DNA of 64,000 nt from Brevundimonas poindexterae (GTDB lineage Bacteria > Pseudomonadota > Alphaproteobacteria > Caulobacterales > Caulobacteraceae): positions 868,001-932,000 of the forward strand of contig NZ_JAIVLL010000001.1 in NCBI RefSeq assembly GCF_020524625.1. The letters run 5' to 3'. Positions 1 to 8,669 of the stretch are shown piece after piece. The notes beneath the pieces are model-generated. The model had not been told where the DNA came from. It did no database searches and was given only the letters and a program-made list of their open reading frames with translations. Numbering within the stretch: position 1 is the stretch's first letter; each line of letters starts with the position of its first letter. A program made the translations under genes and the position numbers.

Positions 1-171
1 ATGTTCGCGTCCGGCGAAGGCGCCCGGCAGGCCGCAACCTTCGAGGAAGACTGCCCGGGTCTCGGCCAGACCGTCCTCGGGCGAGAAATAGATGTCGCCG
101 AACCGGCCGGAGCGCGGGGTGCCGTCGTCGTCCCAGACCAGATCGGCAGAGGTGTCAGAGCCGGAATGCAT
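1..171 (-). CDS. mnmC: MnmC/MnmD-type tRNA-modification methyltransferase, N-terminus only
   Basis: The gene is cut by the left edge of the window, so only the first 57 residues are present, read leftwards from an ATG at 169-171. Residues about 22-46 contain [20 protein letters not shown], which fits the conserved N-terminal segment of the MnmC methyltransferase domain. In that family the domain methylates the 5-aminomethyl group of the wobble uridine in certain tRNAs, using S-adenosylmethionine. Whether the FAD-dependent second domain of bifunctional MnmC follows cannot be seen. The DUF421 gene upstream ends 48 bases away on the same strand. The identification rests on one motif block and could equally be the stand-alone MnmD form. 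Confidence 0.75.
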   Translation of the reverse strand, partial: MHSGSDTSADLVWDDDGTPRSGRFGDIYFSPEDGLAETRAVFLEGCGLPGAFAGREH

Positions 172-219
172 GCGGGCTCCGTAGCGCGTCGAAGCGCCGC
201 TGTCGCGGGCGGTCGTGCG

Positions 220-726
220 TCAGGGCTCCGGCGGGTCCTCGCGACGGGCCAGCACCGACATGTCGCCGTTGCGCTCAAGGTAGGCACAGTCCACGCGGCT
301 AAGGTCGGAATGACCCTGGGCGCGCAGTGCCATGTCCAGATCCCCCTGACCGAGGCCGGCGCGGCGCATCGCGGCCTCGTCGATCTGACCGTCGCGCACC
401 AGCTGAATCCGCCCGCCCTTGAGCAGGAAGCTGAGCCATGACCAGCGGGCCGAGGCCCGGGCCAAGAGGGCATGGAGGGCAACCAGCAGCAGGCTGGCGA
501 TGACGGTCGGCAGAAAGGGCGCGCTGCCGGTCATGGCCCGCCCGAGATTGGAGCCGACGATCACGGCGAAGATGATGTCGAGCGGTGTCCACTTGCCGAA
601 GGCGCGCGACGAGGCGAGCCGCACGGCGAGGATGCCGACGGCGAAGACGAGCACGCCCCGGATGGACATCTGCCACCAGGTGATCGTGCCGTCCTCATAG
701 CCAATGACGGCGTGAAGGGTCTCCAT
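220..726 (-). CDS. DUF421 (YetF-like) membrane protein
   Basis: This 168-residue protein has three hydrophobic segments at about residues 22-38, 48-63 and 70-87, followed by a soluble C-terminal domain. The order matches the DUF421/YetF family: membrane part with RAFGKWTPLDIIFAVIVGS, then a small alpha/beta domain ending in the pattern ALRAQGHSDLSRVDCAYLER. The biochemical role of the family is not well established; an inner-membrane location is inferred. An upstream in-frame start would add 36 residues of low-complexity Arg/Ser/Pro sequence. I chose the ATG at 724-726 because the added residues look like out-of-frame translation and the family begins close to the first membrane segment. Confidence 0.85.
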   Translation of the reverse strand: METLHAVIGYEDGTITWWQMSIRGVLVFAVGILAVRLASSRAFGKWTPLDIIFAVIVGSNLGRAMTGSAPFLPTVIASLLLVALHALLARASARWSWLSFLLKGGRIQLVRDGQIDEAAMRRAGLGQGDLDMALRAQGHSDLSRVDCAYLERNGDMSVLARREDPPEP

Positions 727-748
727 CTCGCCTGTCCCCGGGCGCCGC

Positions 749-1288
749 TCAGGCGGCGCCGAACACCTTGATGATGCCGTCGCAGAAGGCGGGCAGGTCG
801 TCGGGATTGCGCGAGGTGACGAGCTTGCCGTCAATCACCACCGTCTCATCGACCCACTCGGCGCCCGCGTTCATCAGATCGGTCTTGAGCGAGGGCCAGG
901 AGGTCAGCTTGTGCCCCTTGGCGATGCCGGCGTCGATCAGCGTCCAGGGACCGTGGCAGATGGCAGCGATCGGCTTGTCGGCCTTGGCGAAGGCACCGAT
1001 GAAGCTGATGGCCTTTTCCTCAAGCCGCAGGGCGTCGGGGTTGATCACGCCGCCGGGCAGGACGAGGCCGTCGTAATCGTCCGCGCTGACATCGCCGAGC
1101 GTCTTGTCGACGCCGACCTTGCGGCCCTTGTCATGGTGTTCGAAGCCCTGAATGTCGCCAGCCTCGGGCGCCACGATGTGGACGGTGGCGCCGGCCTTGC
1201 GCATGGCGTCGACGGGCTTGTCCAGCTCGACCTGTTCGAAGCCGTCGGTGGCGAGGACGGCGATGGTTTTTCCGGAAAGGGCGGACAT
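749..1288 (-). CDS. DJ-1/PfpI family glutamine amidotransferase-like protein
   Basis: This 179-residue protein covers the whole length of the DJ-1/PfpI fold. The nucleophile elbow AAICHGPW places the reactive cysteine at residue 111 followed by His112, and the conserved acidic residue is Glu18 in DGFEQVE. Related proteins (PfpI, YhbO, YraA) have been described as intracellular proteases or as deglycases/glyoxalases in carbonyl stress; which activity applies here cannot be read from sequence. The start is a clear ATG and the gene is divergent from the glycosyltransferase at 1430. It ends 22 bases before the DUF421 gene, so the two may share a transcript. Confidence 0.9.
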   Translation of the reverse strand: MSALSGKTIAVLATDGFEQVELDKPVDAMRKAGATVHIVAPEAGDIQGFEHHDKGRKVGVDKTLGDVSADDYDGLVLPGGVINPDALRLEEKAISFIGAFAKADKPIAAICHGPWTLIDAGIAKGHKLTSWPSLKTDLMNAGAEWVDETVVIDGKLVTSRNPDDLPAFCDGIIKVFGAA

Positions 1289-1429
1289 GGGCTGCTCCGT
1301 GTCTGGTGAGGGGGTTGAGGGGGGTTAATCCCGGGCAGCCCGCGCCGTTCCCGTGTACGCTTTCCGACATTGGAACCGCTCGCCTCTGGCGCGCTTTGAG
1401 CAAGGGTCACAACCACCCGGACCCACCCC
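1289..1429. promoter_or_regulatory. Divergent intergenic region between DJ-1/PfpI and GT4 genes
   Basis: These 141 bases separate two genes read in opposite directions, so they must carry both promoters. I do not see a convincing -35/-10 pair or an inverted repeat that would name a regulator. Confidence 0.4.
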
Positions 1430-2533
1430 ATGAAAATCGCCCAGGTTTCCCCTCTGTATGAAGCGGTCCCCCCCACGCTTTACGGCGGGACGGAGCGGGT
1501 GGTCGCGCACCTGACGGATGCGCTGGTGGATCTGGGTCATGAGGTGACCCTGTTCTCGTCCGCCGAGGCGCAGACCCGCGCCCGTCTGGTGCCCGTCCGT
1601 GATCAGGCGATCCGGCTGGACCCCGCGCCGCTCAAATCCGACATGGCGGCACACATGGCCATGCTGGCCAGGGTGCGGGACATGGCGGACCAGTTCGACG
1701 TCATCCACTTCCACACCGACATGATCCATTTCCCGTTCTTCGAGGACCGGGCCGGGCGGACGGTGACGACCCTGCACGGTCGTCTGGACCTGAAGGACCT
1801 GCCCGCCGCCTATGACGCCTGGCCGCAATTCCCGCTGGTCTCGATCTCGGACGACCAGCGTCGCCCCCTGCCCTGGGCCAACTGGGCGGGCACGGTCCAG
1901 CACGGCATGGACGCCGAGCTGTATCGTCCCAGCGACCGGTCGTCGGGCTATCTGGCCTTCCTCGGCCGCATCTCTCCGGAGAAGCGCCCCGATCGGGCGA
2001 TCGAGATCGCCACGCGGCTAGGCATGCGCCTCAAGATCGCAGCCAAGGTCGACGCGGCGGACTCGGTCTATTTCGAGAGCCGCATCCGGCCCCTGCTGGA
2101 CAATCCGCTGATCGAGTTCGTCGGCGAGATCGGTGATGGCGCCAAGTCCGAATTCCTGGGAGGGGCCGATGCGCTGCTGTTCCCGATCGACTGGCCGGAG
2201 CCTTTTGGCCTGGTGATGATCGAGGCCATGGCCTGCGGCACGCCCGTCATCGCCTGGCCCAATGGCGCGGCGCCCGAGGTGATCGAGGACGGCGCGACCG
2301 GCTATCTGGTCAGCAGCATCGATGAGGCGGTGGACGCCGTGCGCCGGGCCATCACGCTGGACCGGTCCGCCATCCGGGCGCGGTTCGAACTGCGCTTCTC
2401 GGCGACCGCCATGGCGCAGCGCTATCTGGACATCTATCGAGAGCTTCTGGCCCGCACGCCCTATGCGCCGCCGGGCATCGAGATGCCCTTGCCGGGCGCG
2501 ACATTGAAGATGCCTTCGGCCGCCGTAGCCTGA
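1430..2533 (+). CDS. Glycosyltransferase family 4 (GT-B fold)
   Basis: The 367-residue protein has the two Rossmann-like halves of a GT-B enzyme. The N-terminal half carries the acceptor-side loop YGGTERVV at residues 18-25. The C-terminal half has GRISPEK at 179-185 and the EX7E signature of retaining GT4 enzymes, Glu257 to Glu265 in EPFGLVMIEAM, followed by ACGTPVIAW. It would transfer a sugar from a nucleotide donor in the cytoplasm; neither donor nor acceptor can be named. The next gene, 45 bases downstream on the same strand, is a glycogen-debranching-type glucosidase, which suggests a shared role in making or trimming a glucan or oligosaccharide. That link is inference from position. 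Confidence 0.88.
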   Translation: MKIAQVSPLYEAVPPTLYGGTERVVAHLTDALVDLGHEVTLFSSAEAQTRARLVPVRDQAIRLDPAPLKSDMAAHMAMLARVRDMADQFDVIHFHTDMIHFPFFEDRAGRTVTTLHGRLDLKDLPAAYDAWPQFPLVSISDDQRRPLPWANWAGTVQHGMDAELYRPSDRSSGYLAFLGRISPEKRPDRAIEIATRLGMRLKIAAKVDAADSVYFESRIRPLLDNPLIEFVGEIGDGAKSEFLGGADALLFPIDWPEPFGLVMIEAMACGTPVIAWPNGAAPEVIEDGATGYLVSSIDEAVDAVRRAITLDRSAIRARFELRFSATAMAQRYLDIYRELLARTPYAPPGIEMPLPGATLKMPSAAVA

Positions 2534-2578
2534 TTTCGATCTTGTGCGTTAGACGGTCTCACGCAGGAGACCCGCTCT

Positions 2579-4723
2579 ATGACTGACGCCCAGACCGGGT
2601 CGACGGACACCCCCGAACCCGAGGTCGCCGTGCTGGGCCGATTGATGCCGCTGAAGGAAGGCGATGCCTTCCTCGTGGCCGATCCGCTGGGCGACATGAG
2701 CGGTGGAGCGGATGGCTTCTTCCTCAGGGACACGCGGGTCCTGTCGCGACTGCGGCTGCTGATCGGCAACGCGGCGCCCTCGCGGCTGAGCTCGGCGCTG
2801 TCGGATGACAATGTCTTCTTCGTCTGCCAGGGGACCAACCGGCCCCTGCCCCCGATGGGCGGCCGCTCCGCTCCCGCCGGAATTATCCATCTCGAACGGC
2901 GCCGGTTCCTCTGGCAGGAGCGGATGTACGAGCGCATCCGCCTGACCAACCATGGGGTGGACGAGGTCATCCTGCCGCTGGCCATCGAATACGGCGCGGA
3001 CTTTCGCGATATTTTCGAGGTGCGGGGCTCAAGCCGTCCCGCCCGCGGACTGAGTGAACCGCCGGTCCGCGACGGGCGCCGCGTGCGCTTTTCTTACAAG
3101 GGCCTGGACGACGTGACGCGCCGGACCTGCCTGTCCTTCTCCGAGCCGCCGGCCTCGATGAGCGCGACACGGGCCGCATTTCAGCTGACCCTGCCGCGCG
3201 GGCGGCGCTTTGACCTGTATATCGAGGCGGGTGCCGACACCTGCGAAGCGCCCGACCGGGAACGCTGGCGGCTGGCGTCGATCCAGGCGCGGCTGGCCAT
3301 GCGGGCGCGGCGGCGGCGCGGGGGCGGCGTGCGCGGTCACCGCAGCCCGCGCTTCAACCAGTGGCTGGACCAGTCGCGGGCGGACGTGGCCCTGCTGACT
3401 ACGGACCTGCCGACCGGGCCCTATCCCTATGCAGGGGTGCCGTGGTTTTCGACGCCGTTCGGGCGGGACGCCATCATCACGGCCTGGCAGATGCTCTGGC
3501 TGGATCCCAGTCTGGCGCGGGGCGTGCTGACCTATCTGGCGGCCCGCCAGGGCACGACCACCGACGCCTTCCAGGACGTCGAGCCCGGCAAGATCATGCA
3601 TGAGACGCGGGGCGGCGAGATGTCGGCGCTCGGCGAGGTGCCCTTCGGGACCTACTACGGCGGGGTCGACACCACCTGCCTGTTCGTGGCGCTGGCCGGA
3701 GCCTATGCGCGGCGCACCGGCGACCGGGGGCTGATCGAGGCGCTGTGGCCGAACCTGCTGGCGGCGGCCGGCTGGATGGAGGCCCGGGGCGAGGCCAACG
3801 GTCTGGGGCTGATCGACTATCAGCGCGCCCGCGACACGGGCCTGTCGAACCAGGGCTGGAAGGACAGCGAGGATTCGATCTTCCACGCCGACGGTCGCTT
3901 CCCCAAGGGGCCCATCGCCCTGCTGGAAGTGCAGGGCTATGCCTATCAGGCTTGGCAGGCCATGGCCGCCATGGCGGAAACGCTGGGGCAGGACGTAGCG
4001 GAGTGGACCGACCGGGCCGCACGCCTGAAGGCCGTGGTCGAGCAGCGCTACTGGATGGAGGATCAGGGCTTCTATGCCATCGCGCTGGACGGCGATGGCG
4101 CCCCCTGCCGGGTGCTGGGCTCGAATGCCGGGCACCTGCTGTTCTCGGGACTGGCCGAGCCGGAGCGGGCCGCAGATGTGACCCGCACCCTATTGTCGGC
4201 GCGCTTCCGGACGGGCTGGGGCCTGAGGACACTGGCGACGCGCCAGCCCCGCTACAATCCCATGTCCTATCACAACGGCTCTGTCTGGCCGCACGACACG
4301 GCCCTGTGCGTGGCCGGCATGGCCCGCTATGGCGAGCGGGACGCCGTCGCGCGGGTGCTGGACGAGCTGTATTCGGCGGCGGTCAATTTCGACATGCGTC
4401 TACCCGAGCTGTTCTGTGGGTTCAGTCGTGAGACGGGCGAGCCCCCGGTGCCCTATCCGGTCGCCTGCATGCCGCAGGCCTGGGCCGCGGGCTCGGTCTT
4501 CCTGTTGCTGCAGGCCAGTCTCGGGATCGACATCGACGCGCCCGGGCGCCGGGTGCGCGTCGACCGTCCCCGCCTGCCCGGCGGGATCGACCGGCTGACC
4601 GTCACGGGGCTCGAGATCGGGGACAGCCGACTGGATCTGGTGTTCAGTCATGTCGACGGGCGCACCACCGTCCGCCCGCTCCATCGCAGCGGGCCGCCGC
4701 TGGACATCGTCGCGACGTCCTGA
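2579..4723 (+). CDS. Amylo-alpha-1,6-glucosidase / glycogen debranching-type enzyme
   Basis: The 714-residue protein has a beta-rich N-terminal domain at about 15-215, of the kind found in bacterial and archaeal debranching enzymes (FLVADPLGDM, FFLRDTRVLSRL). A catalytic (alpha/alpha)6 barrel follows from about 260 to 700. Barrel motifs include PWFSTPFGRDAI at 288-299, QGWKDSEDSI, and YNPMSYHNGSVWPHD. The family hydrolyses alpha-1,6 or related linkages in glucans. It lacks a signal peptide and is probably cytoplasmic. The linker at about 240-255 is very Arg/Gly-rich. It follows the GT4 gene and probably forms a two-gene operon with it. Such pairs have several possible products in bacteria, so the substrate is left open. 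Confidence 0.88.
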   Translation: MTDAQTGSTDTPEPEVAVLGRLMPLKEGDAFLVADPLGDMSGGADGFFLRDTRVLSRLRLLIGNAAPSRLSSALSDDNVFFVCQGTNRPLPPMGGRSAPAGIIHLERRRFLWQERMYERIRLTNHGVDEVILPLAIEYGADFRDIFEVRGSSRPARGLSEPPVRDGRRVRFSYKGLDDVTRRTCLSFSEPPASMSATRAAFQLTLPRGRRFDLYIEAGADTCEAPDRERWRLASIQARLAMRARRRRGGGVRGHRSPRFNQWLDQSRADVALLTTDLPTGPYPYAGVPWFSTPFGRDAIITAWQMLWLDPSLARGVLTYLAARQGTTTDAFQDVEPGKIMHETRGGEMSALGEVPFGTYYGGVDTTCLFVALAGAYARRTGDRGLIEALWPNLLAAAGWMEARGEANGLGLIDYQRARDTGLSNQGWKDSEDSIFHADGRFPKGPIALLEVQGYAYQAWQAMAAMAETLGQDVAEWTDRAARLKAVVEQRYWMEDQGFYAIALDGDGAPCRVLGSNAGHLLFSGLAEPERAADVTRTLLSARFRTGWGLRTLATRQPRYNPMSYHNGSVWPHDTALCVAGMARYGERDAVARVLDELYSAAVNFDMRLPELFCGFSRETGEPPVPYPVACMPQAWAAGSVFLLLQASLGIDIDAPGRRVRVDRPRLPGGIDRLTVTGLEIGDSRLDLVFSHVDGRTTVRPLHRSGPPLDIVATS

Positions 4724-4725
4724 GG

Positions 4726-7269
4726 TCAGAGATCGGGCAGGGTCTGGCTGGCAAAGCCCCAGCCGGCGAGGGCCTTGTCCTCCGACCGCTCGATGAGGGT
4801 CTCGACATCGGCGATGGAGAAGGGGTGTGCGTCTGTCATGCCCCGCAGTTCGTCCCAGTTGACCGGCACGGCCACCGGGGCGCCGGGGCGTGCCCGGGCC
4901 GAGAAGGGCAGGACCGCCGTACTGCCCCGCTGGTTGCGCAGCCAGTCGATGAAGATGCGGCCCTTGCGCTTGGCCTTGCTCATGGTGGCGACAAAGCGGT
5001 CCGGCTCGGCCAGGGCGAGAGCGCCGGCGAAGCGGCGGGCGAAGTCCTTGTGCGCCTCCCAGTCGTGGCCGGGGGTCAGGGGGACGACAACGTGCACCCC
5101 CTTGCCGCCCGACAGCAGGGCGAAGCTGACCAGACCCAGGTCGGACAGGCGACGGCGGATGTCGCGGGCCGCGCTGACCACATCGCCGAAGTCGAGCCCC
5201 TCGTCGGGGTCGAGGTCGAAGATCATCCGGTCGGGTGCCTCGATGTCATCGGTCCGACAGGCCCAGCCGTGAAACTCGATGGTGCCCATCTGGACGCAGG
5301 CGACCAGGCCTGCCGCATCCTCGATGTAGAGATAGTCCTCGGTGCCGCCGTCCTTCTCGCGGATCGGGACGGCATGGACATGGGGGCCGAAGCTGCCGCT
5401 GTCGTGCTTCTGGAAGAAGCATTTGCGCGCCCTGCCCTGCGGACAGCGCACGAGACTGATCGGGCGGCGCGCGGCGAACGGCAGCATGAGCGGCGCCACC
5501 GCCGCATAATAGTCGGCCAGCTGGCCCTTGGTCTGGCCGCTGCCGGGAAAGATGACGCGGTCGGCGCTGCTGACCTTGACCGGACGGGCGGCGGCAGGCC
5601 GCGCGGCGCGGGCGCGCTCGGGCTTCACGTCGGCGGCGGGCTTGTCGTCGCGCAGTCCAAGGAAGCTGCCGTGGCGGACATTCCCGTCGGCGGTGAATTC
5701 GGCAAAGGCGACTTCCGCGACCAGACGCGGCGTCAGCCAGGTGACGCCTCGCGCGCTGGCCCGGTCGACCTCGGCGGGCGGGGTCTTGCGCTCCAGCCGC
5801 TGCATGCGCCCGGCCAAATCTTCCATGGTGTCCTGGGTGAAGCCGGTGCCGACATTGCCCTTGTAGATCCAGTCGTCGCCGTCCTTCTGGGCCAGCAGAA
5901 GCGAGGCGAACGGGCGGCCGCGGGCCGAGGAGGCCTTCCAGCCGATGATGACGAACTCCTGCCGAAGCGTGCATTTGACCTTCACCCAGTCGCGGGTGCG
6001 GCGCGAGCGATAGGGCGCGTCGATGCGCTTGGAGATGATGCCCTCCTGCCCCGCCTTGCACAGCGAGGCGTAGAGCGTCTCTCCCGCCCCGATCAGATGG
6101 TCGGCGACGTGGATCGGGGGCTCGGCCGCGCGCAACAGGGCTTCCAGCCGTTCCTTGCGTTCGACATTCGGGAGTGGCGTCAGGTCCTCTCCGTCCAGCG
6201 ACAGGAGGTCGAAGGCGTGAAAGGCCAGGGCATCGTCGGCGGTCTGGCTGCCCTTCCCCCGTTTGAGCACCGCCTGCAAGGCGGAGAAGTCCGGGTTGCC
6301 CTTGGAGTCGTAGGCGACGATCTCGCCGTCGATCAGGCAGGGCGGCAGGTCCAGTCCCTGAATCACCTCGACCAGAGGGCCGAACTTGTCGGTCCAGTCC
6401 TTGCCGTTGCGGGTGAAGACCGACACCTCCTGGCCCTTCGCAGAGACCAGGGCGCGATAGCCGTCGAACTTGATCTCGTGCATCCAGTCGTTGCCGGTGG
6501 GCACGGCATCGACGAGGGTCGCGAGCTGGGGTGACCGGAAGGCAGGGGCCTTGGCGGTGCTGCGCTTCTGGGACTTGCGCGCCTTTTTCGTATGGTCGGC
6601 GGCACGGGCCATTTCACGGGCGAAGGCGTCGTCGCCCTTGCCGGCCAGCGGGTGCTTGCCCTCGGTGTCGGCGGCGATCTCGGCCATGGTCCGGCCGGTC
6701 AGCACACTGGTCAGGGCCGTCTCGACCAGACCGTCGCCGGGCGCGGCATGGGCGTCGCTGATCTTGCGCAGCAGCCAGTTCTCGCGCTTTTCGCCTTTTC
6801 GCGGTTTGAGCCGGATCAGCAGCCACTCGCCCTTCATCCGCTGGCCGTGGACGATGAAGTGGAGGTGGCCGTCCTCAAGGTCGTCGGCGGACTTGCCCTC
6901 GATCGGCTCCCAGCGGCCCTCGTCCCACAGCATGACCGTGCCGCCGCCGTATTCGCCCTTGGGGATGATGCCCTCGAAGCGGCCATAGGACAGGGGGTGG
7001 TCCTCGGTGCGCACTGCGAGGCGTTTGATGTCCGGATCGGTCGAGGGGCCTTTGGTCACCGCCCAGCTTTTCAGGACGCCGTCGACCTCGAGGCGCAGGT
7101 CCCAGTGCAGGCGGGTGGCATCGTGCTTCTGGACCAGAAAACGGTCGCCCGTGCCGGTCCCGACCTCGCCGCGCGGCTCGGCGGTGCGGTCGAAGTCGCG
7201 CTTGTGATTATATTCCGCGAGCAGGTCGTCGGCCCGGGTCTTCGCCTTTGACCGCGCCTTCGTCGCCAT
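4726..7269 (-). CDS. ligD: ATP-dependent DNA ligase LigD (phosphoesterase-ligase-polymerase)
   Basis: The 847-residue protein has all three LigD domains, in the order used by Pseudomonas-type enzymes. The 3'-phosphoesterase domain (about 25-175) carries HDATRLHWDLRLE. The ATP-dependent ligase domain (about 245-545) has its adenylated lysine at Lys267 in EIKFDGYRAL. The primase-polymerase domain (about 560-847) has the metal-binding DLDPDEG and SGGKGVHVVVPL. LigD works with Ku to process and seal double-strand breaks in non-homologous end joining. It starts 3 bases after the ku stop codon, so the two are clearly co-transcribed. It converges on the debranching enzyme gene with almost no intergenic DNA. 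No key residue appears to be missing. Confidence 0.97.
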   Translation of the reverse strand: MATKARSKAKTRADDLLAEYNHKRDFDRTAEPRGEVGTGTGDRFLVQKHDATRLHWDLRLEVDGVLKSWAVTKGPSTDPDIKRLAVRTEDHPLSYGRFEGIIPKGEYGGGTVMLWDEGRWEPIEGKSADDLEDGHLHFIVHGQRMKGEWLLIRLKPRKGEKRENWLLRKISDAHAAPGDGLVETALTSVLTGRTMAEIAADTEGKHPLAGKGDDAFAREMARAADHTKKARKSQKRSTAKAPAFRSPQLATLVDAVPTGNDWMHEIKFDGYRALVSAKGQEVSVFTRNGKDWTDKFGPLVEVIQGLDLPPCLIDGEIVAYDSKGNPDFSALQAVLKRGKGSQTADDALAFHAFDLLSLDGEDLTPLPNVERKERLEALLRAAEPPIHVADHLIGAGETLYASLCKAGQEGIISKRIDAPYRSRRTRDWVKVKCTLRQEFVIIGWKASSARGRPFASLLLAQKDGDDWIYKGNVGTGFTQDTMEDLAGRMQRLERKTPPAEVDRASARGVTWLTPRLVAEVAFAEFTADGNVRHGSFLGLRDDKPAADVKPERARAARPAAARPVKVSSADRVIFPGSGQTKGQLADYYAAVAPLMLPFAARRPISLVRCPQGRARKCFFQKHDSGSFGPHVHAVPIREKDGGTEDYLYIEDAAGLVACVQMGTIEFHGWACRTDDIEAPDRMIFDLDPDEGLDFGDVVSAARDIRRRLSDLGLVSFALLSGGKGVHVVVPLTPGHDWEAHKDFARRFAGALALAEPDRFVATMSKAKRKGRIFIDWLRNQRGSTAVLPFSARARPGAPVAVPVNWDELRGMTDAHPFSIADVETLIERSEDKALAGWGFASQTLPDL

Positions 7270-7272
7270 GGA

Positions 7273-8124
7273 TCAGGCCCGCTTCTTCGCCGGCGTCTTG
7301 CGGGTCGAGGCCTTGCGCGGGGCGGGCTTGCCTTTGCTGTCTCCCACCGACTTCTTCAGCGCCGCCATCAGGTCGATGACATTGCCGCCGGTTGCCGCGG
7401 CGGGCTCTTCCACATCCTCCAGCACCTTCTTGCCCTTGGCTTTGGCCTTCTTCTCGACCAGCTTCTTGAGGGCGTCGACGTAGCGGTCGTGGAATTCCGA
7501 AGCGTCAAAGGGCGCCGTCTTCTGCTCGATCAGCGAACTGGCCAGATCGATCAGGTCCTTCTCGGGCTTGTCCGTGCCGATGCCCTTGAAGAAGGACTGG
7601 CCCTGCCGGACCTCGTCGCCATAGCGCAGGGTCTCCAGCAGGATGCCCTTGCCGCAGGGCTTGAGGGCCACGAGCTTCTCGTGACCGCGCACCGACAGCT
7701 GGCCGAGCGCGATCTTCTTTGCCGCCCGCAGGGCCTCGCGCAGCACGATAAAGGCCTCTTCGGCCAGGTCGTCGGCGGGCACGACGTAATAGGGCTTTTC
7801 GAAATAGAGGGGGTCGATCTCGTGGGCCTCGACGAACTGGACGAGGTCGAGCGTCTTCTTGCTCTCGATGCGGACGGCCTCGATCTCCTCATCGTCCAGC
7901 AGGACGTAATTGCCCTTCGACACCTCATAGCCCTTCACGATTTCGTCGCGGTCGACGGGGCCAAGGCCGGACACGACCTTTTCATACGAGATCGGCTTGC
8001 CCGAGGGCTCGTGAATCTGGCGAAAGCTGATCGACGCGCCGGATTTCACCGCCGCGTAGATCTCGACCGGAATGGAAACCAGGGCGAGGCGGATATTGCC
8101 CTGCCAATAGGCGCGCGCGGCCAT
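7273..8124 (-). CDS. ku: Ku protein, non-homologous end joining
   Basis: This 283-residue homodimeric Ku-type protein begins WQGNIRLALVSIPVEIYAAV and includes GLGPVDRDEIVKGYEV, both typical of bacterial Ku. It would ring DNA ends and recruit LigD, encoded directly downstream. The C-terminal 45 residues form a Lys/Ala/Pro-rich tail (PRKASTRKTPAKKRA). In other bacteria such tails extend DNA binding beyond the ring. The ATG at 8122-8124 is the natural start. The pair ku-ligD makes a complete minimal end-joining module. Confidence 0.96.
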   Translation of the reverse strand: MAARAYWQGNIRLALVSIPVEIYAAVKSGASISFRQIHEPSGKPISYEKVVSGLGPVDRDEIVKGYEVSKGNYVLLDDEEIEAVRIESKKTLDLVQFVEAHEIDPLYFEKPYYVVPADDLAEEAFIVLREALRAAKKIALGQLSVRGHEKLVALKPCGKGILLETLRYGDEVRQGQSFFKGIGTDKPEKDLIDLASSLIEQKTAPFDASEFHDRYVDALKKLVEKKAKAKGKKVLEDVEEPAAATGGNVIDLMAALKKSVGDSKGKPAPRKASTRKTPAKKRA

Positions 8125-8200
8125 GAACGACTCCCTTTTCGCGGAGTCAGAACACCTGAGCGGGCGGGCGGTTCGATGCGGCTCCGCCGAGCCTGTCGCG

Positions 8201-8235
8201 CAAAAGAAAAGGGCCGCCCGTGAGGGCGACCCTTT
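8201..8235 (-). terminator. Rho-independent terminator for the Ala/Glu-rich lipoprotein gene
   Basis: On the minus strand an AGGG...GCCC arm pairs with GGGC...CCCT around a four-base loop, followed by TTTTCTTTTG. It lies 37 bases past the lipoprotein stop codon and upstream of ku, so it should separate the two transcripts. Confidence 0.8.
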
Positions 8236-8271
8236 CCCGATCCGGTCCCGAAGGACCGAAAATCGAAGTGC

Positions 8272-8532
8272 TTAGTGAGCAGCTTCTTCGGCAGCCGGAG
8301 CCGGAGCGGCTTCGGTGGCCATGGCGTCGCCAGCGGCTTCGGTGGCTTCGGTGGCAGCAGCGCCAGCTTCCATGGCGGCGTCTTCCGCGGTGGCGGCAGC
8401 GTCTTGAGCGGTGTCAGCGGCTTCAGCAGCTTCTTCGGCCGGAGCGGCTTCGTCGGCGGCCGGGGTGCAGGCGGTGATGGCCAGAGCGGCGGCCGAGGCG
8501 GCGATCAGAGCAACGATACGCATGTGTTTCAT
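8272..8532 (-). CDS. Ala/Glu-rich low-complexity lipoprotein
   Basis: The protein has 86 residues. A short signal peptide ends in the lipobox AITAC, with the acylated cysteine at residue 22 (19 if the internal ATG is used). The mature part is almost entirely Ala, Glu, Thr and Asp (for example EEAAEAADTAQDAAATAED) and would be strongly acidic, probably helical or disordered. I cannot assign a function. It has its own strong terminator and sits between unrelated genes, which fits a well-expressed small envelope protein. A similar composition is seen in some entericidin-like or stress lipoproteins, but I see no specific motif. Confidence 0.75.
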   Translation of the reverse strand: MKHMRIVALIAASAAALAITACTPAADEAAPAEEAAEAADTAQDAAATAEDAAMEAGAAATEATEAAGDAMATEAAPAPAAEEAAH

Positions 8533-8669
8533 CCTTCAGAAGGTTCAACGGGGTCATGAATCCCCGCACAGGAGTGATAACGGAAATGTGAGTCGAACCG
8601 CAAGCGAATTCTCACGGGTTCGTGATCATCCGTGAGCGGCGCGTGTGGATAACGCCGCCGCCGTCAGCC

